DNA of 32,847 bases from Gammaproteobacteria bacterium. Its GTDB lineage: Bacteria > Pseudomonadota > Gammaproteobacteria > Enterobacterales > Alteromonadaceae. Positions 22,554 through 32,347 of the stretch are shown piece by piece; the stretch's first letter is position 1, and each line of letters begins with the position of its first letter. Below the pieces are notes generated by a model. It was not told the origin of the DNA. It did no database searches and saw nothing but the letters and a program-made list of their open reading frames with translations. Made by a program: the position numbers and the translations under genes. The DNA lies in the NCBI GenBank assembly GCA_018820995.1, contig JAHJNE010000456.1, forward strand, positions 1 to 32,847, given 5' to 3'.

Positions 22554-24242
22554 TTAGTCCAAAGATTTGGTTTCTAACGCTCTTTTACCATCCCGCTCAC
22601 GCGCACGACGGTCTTTTTCAGATTCCAGATCAAGACGTTTTTGTTGTACCGCCGATGGTGCTGTTGGCATCGGTTTACGTGGCAGTTTTTTGTCCGCCAT
22701 CGCTGCTTCGTATAAGAAGCCGGCCATGATGACTGAGGCTTGTTTTAAGTCATCTTCAATCACGTGATCAATCGAATCGATATGGGTATGGTGCAGGCGC
22801 GTGCTGTAATCGAGCGGATCCTGAATAAACTGGAAGCCTGGTAAGCCAACATCGTCGAACGATTCATGGTCGGTACCGCCGGTCGATAATGGCGAAATGG
22901 TGCCGGTGCTTAAATCGCTGTATGGACCAAACCATTCAGACAACATTGGTTTTGCCGCCACATTGCCTTCGGTGTAAATACCGCGGAAACGACCGCTGCC
23001 GTTGTCCATATTGAAGTAGACCGATAATTTATCATAAGCCGGTTTTGGCTGGATCGGCCAACCCGGATTTGACCACAAATAGCGTGGTAAGGCTTTTTCC
23101 GCCGGATCAGTAGGTTCAGGGCGAGTCGCCAGGAAATCATTGACATAAGCCCGTGAGCCATACAAACCTTGCTCTTCACCTGACCACAGCGCAATCCGAA
23201 TGGTTCGTTTTGGTTTCACGTTCAGCTTGGATAAAATCCGTACCGCTTCCATCGCCACGGCAACGCCAGCGCCGTTATCTACCGCACCATCACTGGCATG
23301 CCATGAATCGAGGTGACCACCCACCATCACCACTTCGGCATTTTTGTCAGTTCCCGGAATTTCGGCGATGGTGTTATAGGATTTCATATCATCATCGTGG
23401 AACTTGGCTTTGATATCGAGGTTCAGCTTCGGTTGTTCTTTGCGATCCAGCATCCGCGTCAGCAGGCTGTAATCTTCTTGTTCAATGATGATTGCCGGTA
23501 CTGGAAAGGTTTCACCTGGTTTATGTGATTTACCAAACACCCGCACTAAACCGCCTTGGCGGCTGCTACGGTAAATAACACCGGCAACTTGTTCTTTTTC
23601 TAAAAACTCATTCAGCGCTTTGCTAAATTTGTAGCTTTGCATCCGGCTGTCACGCAACGCTTTGGTCATAAACGACTGATAACTCGCCCGGGCGCCCGGA
23701 TCATAGTCTTTTAAACCTGACAGTTTTTGGGCGCTTAACCGTTCGAAAATCACGGTTTTTGGCGGTTCAATTTTTGAATCTTCACCCATCAACAGAATTT
23801 TACCCTTGAGCTTACCTGCGTATTGCGCCAGATCTGCCACTGTATTGACGTCAAACATCACCACATCGCCGCTGACCATGCCTTTGGTGCCAGGGGTCCA
23901 CGCCACCGGAATGCCGTGCAGTGATTGTTGACGTGGGCCGGCCAAAGTGATGCTGGCCATTTCGCTGCTCCAGCCCCGACCAAATTCAAACGGATGCAGT
24001 TGGCCATTTTTCAAACCCCAGTCCTGCAACTGCTTCAGCGTCCAGTGATTGGCTTCCACCATCTGCGGCGACGCGGTTAAGCGGGGACCAATTTCGTCGG
24101 TCAGATGCTCTAAGGTGTGCATCACTTGCGACTGGTGAAAACCTTCCTGGCGAATTTTATTCGCCATATCCAGATCTGCCGCAGCCATTGCTGCAGGCGA
24201 ACATAATAAAACGGGGACAAGCAAACGCTTCATAACTGACAT
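22554..24242 (-). CDS. Exported M28-family zinc peptidase with PA domain
   Basis: 562 aa, signal peptide (MKRLLVPVLLCSPAAMAAA). Metal-site motifs VGGHLDSWHASDGAVDNGAGVAVAMEA and LWSGEEQGLYGSRAY. Confidence 0.9.
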   Translation of the reverse strand: MSVMKRLLVPVLLCSPAAMAAADLDMANKIRQEGFHQSQVMHTLEHLTDEIGPRLTASPQMVEANHWTLKQLQDWGLKNGQLHPFEFGRGWSSEMASITLAGPRQQSLHGIPVAWTPGTKGMVSGDVVMFDVNTVADLAQYAGKLKGKILLMGEDSKIEPPKTVIFERLSAQKLSGLKDYDPGARASYQSFMTKALRDSRMQSYKFSKALNEFLEKEQVAGVIYRSSRQGGLVRVFGKSHKPGETFPVPAIIIEQEDYSLLTRMLDRKEQPKLNLDIKAKFHDDDMKSYNTIAEIPGTDKNAEVVMVGGHLDSWHASDGAVDNGAGVAVAMEAVRILSKLNVKPKRTIRIALWSGEEQGLYGSRAYVNDFLATRPEPTDPAEKALPRYLWSNPGWPIQPKPAYDKLSVYFNMDNGSGRFRGIYTEGNVAAKPMLSEWFGPYSDLSTGTISPLSTGGTDHESFDDVGLPGFQFIQDPLDYSTRLHHTHIDSIDHVIEDDLKQASVIMAGFLYEAAMADKKLPRKPMPTAPSAVQQKRLDLESEKDRRARERDGKRALETKSLD

Positions 24243-24584
24243 TTCCTGGAGTTGGTGTTGTTATTAGGCCAATGGCGCCATCCGAGCTGTCGCGGCCTGA
24301 TTGCTGTTCTGCAATGTCCGCTTTAGTGGAAAACGACTTGGCATTATTTTCAACACCAGCAGTAAAGCAGCGATACAACAAAGGCAATAGGTTTGCGGCC
24401 GATGTCAGTGTTCGGTCGATATTCTGTGAAAAATACGTTGTTTTTAAGGGTGTTATCAGATTGCTGTTGGGGTCGCTTTGCAGGAAAATAAAAGCCAAAA
24501 AGAGGGTGTTGAGATATTTGATAGAAACAAAGTAGAAGCGACGAACAGTACGATAGCGCGAGGTGGATTCACCAGAAGATCAAT

Positions 24585-24658
24585 TGGAGCGGGTGATGGG
24601 AATCGAACCCACGGCACCAGCTTGGGAAGCTGGGGTATTACCATTATACGACACCCGC
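24585..24658 (-). tRNA. tRNA-Gly (anticodon CCC), CCA encoded
   Basis: Reverse complement GCGGGTGTCGTATAATGGTAATACCCCAGCTTCCCAAGCTGGTGCCGTGGGTTCGATTCCCATCACCCGCTCCA folds as a cloverleaf; anticodon loop TTCCCAA. Confidence 0.95.
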
Positions 24659-24714
24659 AATGGCGCTTAAGGTACTGAGTTGGCAGGCTGATGTCAATCA
24701 GATTCCCCGTTAGA

Positions 24715-25071
24715 TCAGGGAGTTCCGGCTGCTGGTAAACTGGCAAAATAAGCTGCCAGGTTTGCGATATCTTCATCCGACAGCGGTCGAGCCAATGGCG
24801 ACATGATGTTGTTGGTGCGACTGCCGCTGCGATAAGCCAACAATTGGTTACTGAGGTATAACGCTTTTTGCCCGGCTAAATTTGGCGTTTGTGGATTAAT
24901 ACTGATGCCGTTGCTGCCATGACAGACCTGACATTGCGCGGCGGCCGCTTTTCCGGCCTGGACATCGGCTTCAGCGGTACAACCAAAAGTTAATACGGCC
25001 GGGCACAGGACCAGCGCTAAATAGCAGCGCTTTAGAAGTTTTGGCCGGGGGATAAATATCAGTTTTTGCAT
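24715..25071 (-). CDS. Class I c-type cytochrome (small, exported)
   Basis: The ORF track starts at 25224, but Met at 25071 ([33 protein letters not shown]) gives a signal peptide or lipoprotein leader. Heme motif CQVCH; distal [23 protein letters not shown]. Confidence 0.85.
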   Translation of the reverse strand: MQKLIFIPRPKLLKRCYLALVLCPAVLTFGCTAEADVQAGKAAAAQCQVCHGSNGISINPQTPNLAGQKALYLSNQLLAYRSGSRTNNIMSPLARPLSDEDIANLAAYFASLPAAGTP

Positions 25072-25253
25072 CGGACTTTCCATTGGCGTCGCAGAAGTTA
25101 GGACCCAGTAAGCCAAAGACGGCATTGACTGGCAAGTAAAAATCATCCAGATCTGGTGCAATAAAAGGTTCAGCACTTTGATCGGGAGCCTAACCTGATC
25201 ACTGCATGCTAAAGTAGCCGACATCGCAATAGACTACAGCAACTGAGTGCCGC

Positions 25254-26156
25254 ATGACTTCAGAACTCCAACCGATCCCCGCCGAACTTGCCGGCATCAC
25301 CGCATTACCAGCGGCTCGTTTAACTCCGGAGTTGCAACAAAAATCCGCCGCTATGTTAGCGCAGCGCCGATTAACCGGCGTGCCCGGTCCGCTGCCTGAT
25401 GACAGACTACGGCCGCAATCTGTAGCCGATGCATTTTCTGTGCAACAACAAGTGGCGCGGCTGATTGCGCAGCCGATCGCAGGCTGGAAATGTTTATTAC
25501 CTTCTGCCGATAAGATTGTGGTGGCGCCCATTTACCAGGGATCGGTTTGTTGCTTAGATAAACAACTGGACGAAGGCAGTCAAAACCACAAGATGCTAAA
25601 CGAGACCTTACAATGCCAGATGTGGCCGTCGACGGTCCCGGCATCAGCTGGTTTGGCGCGAGTAGAGCCGGAGCTGGCATTTGTGTTGGTCAAAGATCTA
25701 CTGCCGCGCCAGACGCTCTACACTGAGGCCGAGGTGGATGCGGCCATTGGCGCCACCCATCTGGCGCTGGAATTAATCCAAAGTCGTTTTGTAACAGACA
25801 GTGGAGCCGGCTTTTTAGATCAGCTGGCGGATGGCTTGTTTAATCAGGGGCTATTCTTGGGGCCGGAAATTCAGCCGACGGCAGACTTCAATGGCAGTGA
25901 GTTTCAGTTACAACTGACCTTCGCCGATGGCCGGACGCAGAATTTTGCGGCAGTGCATCCGAATCAACAACCCCGTGCCGGTTTGTATTGGTTGGTTAAC
26001 TTTTTGTCGGCCAATGGCATCCCATTGCAGGCAGGGCAAGCGGTGATTACCGGCTCTTATGCCGGCGTGTTGGATCTGCCCTTTAATGAAAACATTCAGT
26101 TTCAGTATGGTGATTGGGGTCAATTTATGGTGAAGTTTGTCATCAAAACATCGTAA
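25254..26156 (+). CDS. 2-keto-4-pentenoate hydratase / fumarylacetoacetase-like fold protein
   Basis: 300 aa. QSVADAFSVQQQVARLI, VEPELAFVLVKDL, ATHLALELIQSRF, QAVITGSYAGVLDLP are hydratase-like motifs. Confidence 0.7.
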   Translation: MTSELQPIPAELAGITALPAARLTPELQQKSAAMLAQRRLTGVPGPLPDDRLRPQSVADAFSVQQQVARLIAQPIAGWKCLLPSADKIVVAPIYQGSVCCLDKQLDEGSQNHKMLNETLQCQMWPSTVPASAGLARVEPELAFVLVKDLLPRQTLYTEAEVDAAIGATHLALELIQSRFVTDSGAGFLDQLADGLFNQGLFLGPEIQPTADFNGSEFQLQLTFADGRTQNFAAVHPNQQPRAGLYWLVNFLSANGIPLQAGQAVITGSYAGVLDLPFNENIQFQYGDWGQFMVKFVIKTS

Positions 26157-26191
26157 GATGGCGCCAATTTGTTGTTATTGATGGAAGCGTT

Positions 26192-27544
26192 ATGAATTTT
26201 TTACCGCAACAAGCATTAGTCATGTCGCCACTATTATCTTTTGGCGTGTTGTTGGTGGTTGGCGCTTTGGGCGGTTATTTGGCCCATCGTTGGTCCTGGT
26301 TACCCAGTATTACTGGTTTTATGTTGGTCGGCTTATTAGTTGGGCCAAGCGGTTTAGGGTTACTCGATTACGATACGTTAAAAGAAGCGCGAATTTTAGT
26401 GGATATCGCGCTGGCACTGATCCTCTACCGACTCGGTTCGTCGTTAGATTTACGCTTTATAAGACGATCGCCCCGCATTGTCTTTGTGGCGGCGATTGAG
26501 TCTGCAGCTACTTTCTGTGCAGTGTTTGCACTTTGTTATTTTTTAGGTTTTTCCGCCCTGATTGCCGCGGTGATTGGCGCTATTCTCATTTCATCTTCTC
26601 CTGCAGTTCTATTGCACGTTGCGCACGAAGTGGGCGCTAAAGGACCGGTCACAGAGTCCGCCAAGACCTTGGTGGCGCTGAATAATTTAATGTCGTTTTT
26701 GGTGTTTGCGCTGGTGATCCCGGCCTTGTTACTCCATGAAAATGCCAGCTGGCAAGAAGTTGTGCTCCATCCGTTGTATTTGTTATTGGGTTCCGGATTT
26801 TTAGGGTTGGTGATTGGCTTGGGGCTGCACTTTGTGATCAGCCGCACCGCCAAAGCAGGCCAATATAAACTGGCGATGGTGGTTGGTGCACTGATGTTTA
26901 CTCTCGGTCTGGCGCAACAACTGCAGCTGTCGATGTTATTTGCACCGCTGATTGTTGGGATTGTGGTACGCAGTGTGGAACGTGATGTGGTGGTGTCGGC
27001 GATGGAATTCGGCAGTGCCTTCGAACTATTTTTTATTGTGTTATTCGTCTTCGCAGGCGCCAGTCTGCATCTGGCAGAACTCATTCAATATGGGCCGGTG
27101 ATTTTGGCGCTGGTGCTGACACGTTCATTGGTCAAACTCGCCGCAGTGAGTGTGTCATTACGCTTCGCTTTGCAGCCGTGGCGACAATCTTCGGCGACTG
27201 GTTTATTACTGATCCCGATGGCCGGTTTGGCGATTGGTTTAGTACAAACGGCTAGTCAGTTGGTGCCGGAACAAGCCACAGTGATTGCGGCGGTGGTGCT
27301 GGGAGCTGTGACGTTATTCGAAACTCTGGGACCACCGATGGCTGCCTTTGCTTTTGGTTTAGCAGGTGAAGCGGCAGCAAGCACGCCGGTACGCAAGCAA
27401 AGCCCATGGCGGTTAAAGCACGAAGTACAGGTTGATGTGTCAGCTTTAGTGGTGCAAAAACCAGAAGATGTTGAGGTGACTGAAGAAGCCACCGAAACTG
27501 TGAAACGCCGGTTCCGGTTATGGCCTTTTGCCGGTAAAGCATAA
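26192..27544 (+). CDS. CPA2-family monovalent cation/proton antiporter (Kef-type membrane domain)
   Basis: ATG 26192 (MNFLPQQALVMSPLL) preferred over track start 26114. GFMLVGLLVGPSGLGLL, ISSSPAVLLHVAHEVGAKGPVTE and many TM segments. Confidence 0.85.
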   Translation: MNFLPQQALVMSPLLSFGVLLVVGALGGYLAHRWSWLPSITGFMLVGLLVGPSGLGLLDYDTLKEARILVDIALALILYRLGSSLDLRFIRRSPRIVFVAAIESAATFCAVFALCYFLGFSALIAAVIGAILISSSPAVLLHVAHEVGAKGPVTESAKTLVALNNLMSFLVFALVIPALLLHENASWQEVVLHPLYLLLGSGFLGLVIGLGLHFVISRTAKAGQYKLAMVVGALMFTLGLAQQLQLSMLFAPLIVGIVVRSVERDVVVSAMEFGSAFELFFIVLFVFAGASLHLAELIQYGPVILALVLTRSLVKLAAVSVSLRFALQPWRQSSATGLLLIPMAGLAIGLVQTASQLVPEQATVIAAVVLGAVTLFETLGPPMAAFAFGLAGEAAASTPVRKQSPWRLKHEVQVDVSALVVQKPEDVEVTEEATETVKRRFRLWPFAGKA

Positions 27545-27817
27545 AGAAAACGCAAAAGGCGATTGCGACTGGTTAGAGATAAGCCTTGCATGCTCTGTGG
27601 GAGACTCAGATGGATTCTCCCTTTCGAAAAATGCCCTCTTCAATTCGAAGTCCTTTAGCTATTGTCATCTATAAATAAGTGTCGCTCAGCTTGCCACCAG
27701 CATGGTGGCGATTAGGCGTTCAAAAGTTACTTTTCTGCTGCCATTTTTGTTGCCAATTTGGATATTTTGTGTAATCTGCCAATGCTTACTTTAGTCAGTG
27801 CAACGAAAGGAACTCCC

Positions 27818-29788
27818 ATGCATCGGTGGCAAAAAGCTTGTTTTAATTTCTTCAGCGTGATCTCGTTCATATCGCTCACTGCAACTATTTCTGCTGCAGA
27901 AAATACCGTATCTGAGACGACCGTCAGCCGGTTACAACTGCCGGTTGAGGCATTTGCCAGTATTCCAAGTATCGAACATTTAGTTTTATCGCCGAATGGC
28001 CAAAATCTGGCACTGATGCGTCGTTATAAGATAAAAGATGAGCATCTGATATTGGTCAGTTTGTATTCGCTTAAGGATGGCAGTGAAAGATATCTGGTCA
28101 AAGGCGACAGTCGTGAGCTATTGGTCTATTCGTTACGTTTTGCCAATGATCAGCAGCTGTTAATGCGGGCAGGGTATCCTGCGGTGCGTCATGGCACGCC
28201 AGTAACTGAAACGAGACTGATGAAAATTGATCTGCAAAGTGGTAAATCCCGCAATGTCTTGTCTGATAGATTTTTATCCAGATTAAGTCATCGGCCTCAA
28301 ATTCAGGATAATGTTGTAGATTATCTTGATGAAGAACCCAACCACCTGATACTGGCATTGCGTGTGGTCAAAAACGATAAATTAACCACGAATTTATATA
28401 AAGTTAGTTTGGATCAAGAAGCACCAAAACAGCTTGCTGCCGGCAAGGCAAATCAGGTGGATTGGATGGTCGACCGCAACCAGCAACCGCGACTTGCCGT
28501 CTTCGATGAAGATACTAAACAAAGTATTGTCCTGCATGATGCAGGGGGAAAGAAAAGTCGGGTCTTGTGGTCTTTCGACGCTTTAAGTGCCGATGAAATT
28601 ATCCCGCTAGGCTTTGATACGGATCCCAATTTATTGTATGTATCTGCATATCATCAAGGTCGAAAAGCGATTTTTCGGGTTGATCTTACTGATGAACAGC
28701 TACCAATGGAGCTGATGGTCTCCGACGAACAATATGATGTCCCTGCTACTATGTCTTATTCTGCAGCACTGAAAAAGGTGATCGCTTTGGGTGGTCGCCA
28801 GATTGACAAAGACCGGCAGCTATTGCAAAAAGCAGTGGATCAGGCGTTACCAGAGCGCGACAACACACTGGTCAGTAGTAGCAGTAACCAACGACGGATG
28901 CTTATCCTTTCATCCAGTGAAATTGATGCGGGCCAGTATTTGTTGTTGGATCGAGATGAAGGCACGATGGATGCTCTGTTACAGCGATATGAAGAGTTGC
29001 CTCCTGAGCAAATGGTCGCGAAAAAGAAAATTACTTATAAAACCCGGGATGATTTAGATATTGAAGGATTTTTAACGTTGCCACTTGGTGCCGCGGAAGA
29101 AAAATTACCGACCATCATTTTTCCGCATGGCGGACCTATCAGCAATGACCATGGCGATTTTGATTATTGGACACAGTTTTTTGCCAATCGTGGTTATGCC
29201 GTATTGCAAATGAATTTCCGTGGATCTTCCGGTTATGGTTTTGATTTTATGCAAGCCGGTTTGAAAAACTGGGGCTTGCAGATGCAGGATGATGTTGAAG
29301 ATGGTACCAACTGGCTCATCAAGCAAGGAGTTGCCGATCCGAAACGTATTTGTATTGTCGGGGCAAGTTACGGCGGTTATGCCGCATTAATGGGGGCGGT
29401 GAAAACCCCGGATCTGTATCGTTGTGTCGTCAGTTTTGCGGGTGTAACTGATTTACAGCGTTTGGTTAGAAGCAGCCGGGCTTATACGAATGGCAAAATG
29501 ATTGAAAAAATAGTCGGTGGTTTTGATGATCAGCTAGATCAGCGGTCGCCGGTCGAGTTTGCGGACAAAATAACGGCGCCAGTTCTGTTGATGCATGGCA
29601 CCAAAGATCGCAGTGTTCCTATTGCCCACAGTCGTGCTATGCGCGATGAGCTAAATGATCGAAAAAAACCGGTGCAATACATAGAATTTGCCGATGGTGA
29701 TCATTACCTCAGTACAAATGAACATCGGGTACAGGCATTTCAGGCGTTGGATAAGTTTTTACAAAAACATTTGCAGCCTTCCCATTGA
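27818..29788 (+). CDS. Exported S9-family prolyl oligopeptidase-like serine peptidase
   Basis: ATG 27818 (MHRWQKACFNFF) after an AAAGGA RBS. Catalytic motifs GASYGGYAAL (Ser), HGTKDRSVP (Asp), DGDHYLS (His). Confidence 0.9.
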   Translation: MHRWQKACFNFFSVISFISLTATISAAENTVSETTVSRLQLPVEAFASIPSIEHLVLSPNGQNLALMRRYKIKDEHLILVSLYSLKDGSERYLVKGDSRELLVYSLRFANDQQLLMRAGYPAVRHGTPVTETRLMKIDLQSGKSRNVLSDRFLSRLSHRPQIQDNVVDYLDEEPNHLILALRVVKNDKLTTNLYKVSLDQEAPKQLAAGKANQVDWMVDRNQQPRLAVFDEDTKQSIVLHDAGGKKSRVLWSFDALSADEIIPLGFDTDPNLLYVSAYHQGRKAIFRVDLTDEQLPMELMVSDEQYDVPATMSYSAALKKVIALGGRQIDKDRQLLQKAVDQALPERDNTLVSSSSNQRRMLILSSSEIDAGQYLLLDRDEGTMDALLQRYEELPPEQMVAKKKITYKTRDDLDIEGFLTLPLGAAEEKLPTIIFPHGGPISNDHGDFDYWTQFFANRGYAVLQMNFRGSSGYGFDFMQAGLKNWGLQMQDDVEDGTNWLIKQGVADPKRICIVGASYGGYAALMGAVKTPDLYRCVVSFAGVTDLQRLVRSSRAYTNGKMIEKIVGGFDDQLDQRSPVEFADKITAPVLLMHGTKDRSVPIAHSRAMRDELNDRKKPVQYIEFADGDHYLSTNEHRVQAFQALDKFLQKHLQPSH

Positions 29789-29822
29789 TGACGATTATGC
29801 GGAGTCGCAATTCTGTCATCAA
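29785..29822. other. Stem-loop overlapping the S9 peptidase stop codon
   Basis: TTGATGAC (29785-29792) / GTCATCAA (29815-29822), with an inner TGCG/CGCA pairing. Confidence 0.5.
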
Positions 29823-29854
29823 TCATGATTGAATGAAGCCATCAAACAACAATT

Positions 29855-29892
29855 GTTGCTGGATTGCCAGTGCAAACTGGCAATCCAGCAAC
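29855..29892. terminator. Perfect 17-bp hairpin between convergent genes (likely terminator)
   Basis: GTTGCTGGATTGCCAGT-gcaa-ACTGGCAATCCAGCAAC, perfect 17-bp stem with GCAA tetraloop. Confidence 0.7.
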
Positions 29893-29939
29893 TGCAGACT
29901 CGCGATGAATTGTTGATTCCGCTTCCCTGCGTATTATGG

Positions 29940-31079
29940 CTATAAACGACCGGTTTGAAACATGTTGTAAATAATGCCGGCACAGCCTAAAACAACCCCA
30001 AGCACAGTACCCATGACGCAGGCAATTTTGTTCAGGCGTTGTCTCTGCGTTGGGATTGGATTTAGTTTTGCCTCTTCTGCCAGCCGCGGCGCGGTAATTT
30101 TTGATACCTGACGCGTTGACACCAGTATCCCAATCAACACAAGGCTGAAAGCCCCTAATGGAGCCCAGGCGCCGTCGGTGAGTTCGTATCCCATCGTCAT
30201 TAATACACCGCAAAACAACACCCAGACGATGGTTAGGTTACGTACACGCCGCAATGCCTGCCGCTCTCCTTCGTCTCGGGCATTTTTTAACACCGACCGC
30301 ATGCCCAGATAGACTCCAGCAACCCCGGCCGAAGCGCCAATCATCGCACCGCCGAGCAGTAGCGGAAGTTTGCTGATAAAACCGGTGCCGCTGCTGCTAC
30401 CTGAAGTGGCAAAGGCTGCGCCTGCCGCGGCCGCCGGCGGACTGGTCGTCACCAGCAATGCGGCAATCATCGCGCTAAAGCCAATGCCTGGTGCAGTGCT
30501 GAGCAGCAAATTGCCATAACGGCTGAGGAGCTGATCTTTGAGCAATTCCCGTACCCGGGATAATTTTTTACGGACGTTTGCATCCGATAACCCCAATAAC
30601 TCTGCCACTTGCTGGCTCGATTGTTCTTCACGGTAATACAGCAACACAATTTCACGGCTGTCTTCCGGCAGGCCGTCAATCAATTGCTGGATCAGCAGAT
30701 TCTGTTGATCTCGTTGTAAATTATCGGCCACTTCAGCTGTGGGGTCAGCAAACTGCGCCAGCAATAATTCCGCTTCTTCGCCCACCGCCTGTTGATTAAC
30801 CCTATTGTCACGCAGGTAGTTGTAAGCACGATAGCGGGTGATTTGCCGCACCCAAGGCAAAAAACTAGCCGGTTCGCGCAAGGTATTGAGCTGTTGCCAG
30901 ACGTGAATAAATACTTGCTGGGCAACCTCTTCACTGGCATCTAAATCTTTGACGATGGCCAGCGCAATGCCTGTGACGGTTTGCCGGCAGCGCTGGATTA
31001 ATCGTTCAAAAGACGCAATATCACCGGCGCAAGCTTGGGTTACATCAGGCACCATCTGCTGTTCAATCAGGGTCAGCAT
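29940..31079 (-). CDS. ECF-type sigma-70 factor with C-terminal multi-TM membrane domain
   Basis: 379 aa. Sigma2 (ASEEVAQQVFIHVWQQLNTLREPASFLPWVRQITRYRAYNYLRD), sigma4 (GLPEDSREIVLLYYREEQSSQQVAELLGLSDANVRKKLSRVRELLK), then about 4 hydrophobic segments. Confidence 0.88.
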   Translation of the reverse strand: MLTLIEQQMVPDVTQACAGDIASFERLIQRCRQTVTGIALAIVKDLDASEEVAQQVFIHVWQQLNTLREPASFLPWVRQITRYRAYNYLRDNRVNQQAVGEEAELLLAQFADPTAEVADNLQRDQQNLLIQQLIDGLPEDSREIVLLYYREEQSSQQVAELLGLSDANVRKKLSRVRELLKDQLLSRYGNLLLSTAPGIGFSAMIAALLVTTSPPAAAAGAAFATSGSSSGTGFISKLPLLLGGAMIGASAGVAGVYLGMRSVLKNARDEGERQALRRVRNLTIVWVLFCGVLMTMGYELTDGAWAPLGAFSLVLIGILVSTRQVSKITAPRLAEEAKLNPIPTQRQRLNKIACVMGTVLGVVLGCAGIIYNMFQTGRL

Positions 31080-31080
31080 G

Positions 31081-31998
31081 TTATTTCTCCGCCAGGAACT
31101 GGTTGATTTGGTTCAATAACCACTCTGGTTCGTCCCACATCATAAAGTGCCGTGATTGCCAGTTAAATACAAGAGTCGCCTGCGGGATTTTGTTAATTTG
31201 TTGTTGGTATAAAGCTTCCGCCGCTGGACGCATCGCTTCACTTGGCAAAGCGCCACCAGCGCCTAGTTGCAACACCGGTTGGGTAATTTTCGCCACGTCG
31301 TCGCGTAGATCAGTCGACAGCAGCTCGTAAATTGCCTGGCCGACTGCAGCAGGATCGGATTGCGCGCCCATTTGCTGGACTTTTTCGCGGGTGGTGACAT
31401 CACGCGCCTGGATTTCCATGCCTTGTTGCATCGTTGCGGCTAACTGTGCCGGTTGCATTTGTGCATAAAAATTGCGGATGCCTTCGGCCTGCGCTTTGAC
31501 AGATGCAACCGTCGAGTTTGGATCGCGGGTAAATACCGGCGCTAAAAATGGTAGGCCATCTACTGCGATAATTTTGCCAATTTGATCAGGCGCGCTGCTG
31601 GCTAAATCGTAAGCCAGAAATGCACCTAAGCTATGGCCGATGATGGCGGGCCGTTGCAATTTTTCGGTTTTGATGTAATCCAGCAGTTCGCTTTTAACCA
31701 CCGGCAACAGCGGCCCTTTGATGGCAGGTTGTCCGGCAAATCCGGCGATGCTAATCAAATGCAGTTGATGGGTTTTAGCAAGCTCAGTGGCCGTTTGTTG
31801 CCAAACCCGACTGTCTGACATCAACCCCGGGATCATGATCACCGGACTGCCGGAGCCCTGAACCTCGACAGTAAAACTTTGGGCGGCATCGGAACCACTG
31901 GAAAGACTGGCCATCATGGCGACAAACATAGCGATCAACTTTGTACGGCGAGAGGAGCGGCATAATGTGCGAGGTGATGTTCCAAATAGGTTCAACAT
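31081..31998 (-). CDS. Exported alpha/beta-hydrolase
   Basis: 305 aa. GSGSPVIMIPGLMSDSRVW, nucleophile elbow IIGHSLGAFLA, late His in WQSRHFMMWDEP. Stop codon lies 1 nt before the sigma factor ATG. Confidence 0.87.
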   Translation of the reverse strand: MLNLFGTSPRTLCRSSRRTKLIAMFVAMMASLSSGSDAAQSFTVEVQGSGSPVIMIPGLMSDSRVWQQTATELAKTHQLHLISIAGFAGQPAIKGPLLPVVKSELLDYIKTEKLQRPAIIGHSLGAFLAYDLASSAPDQIGKIIAVDGLPFLAPVFTRDPNSTVASVKAQAEGIRNFYAQMQPAQLAATMQQGMEIQARDVTTREKVQQMGAQSDPAAVGQAIYELLSTDLRDDVAKITQPVLQLGAGGALPSEAMRPAAEALYQQQINKIPQATLVFNWQSRHFMMWDEPEWLLNQINQFLAEK

Positions 31999-32347
31999 AT
32001 TTATATCCTTGGCAAAAGAGGCTGCAAAATGCAGGGGTCAGAACCAAGACACGGCAGCGCCGGAGTATGTGACAACTTTTTTCCAATTATTTTTATCCAA
32101 GAAAAAATTATGGTTATGCCAAACATCCGTTCCCTGCCGCTGGATGAAGTTGTTGCAGTCACTATTTTTGCCTGAGGTTTTAGTGAGGTGCTCTATTGAT
32201 ATTTAATTGCTGTGCATCCCGCCTGATAAAACACCTGACGAGCCATTTAACGATGCAATCTTGATAAACTTTGTCAGGAGTTCTGAGCTTTGTTGCGCGC
32301 GGTTTCGTAATGCTTATAACCTCTACAATGCAGCGACAGGAACAACC

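Noticed and set aside
24456-24776. 106-aa minus ORF and other ORFs across 24456-24776
   Set aside because: They overlap the tRNA-Gly gene, so they are not credible coding regions.
25254-26156. Hydratase-like gene as a downstream step for 2-oxoadipate in the hydroxylysine route
   Set aside because: Separated from the island by a terminator, an opposite-strand peptidase, a tRNA and a cytochrome gene; no mechanistic basis for this assignment.
26536-27084. 182-aa minus-strand ORF
   Set aside because: Antisense shadow of the CPA2 antiporter gene; no start context or family resemblance.
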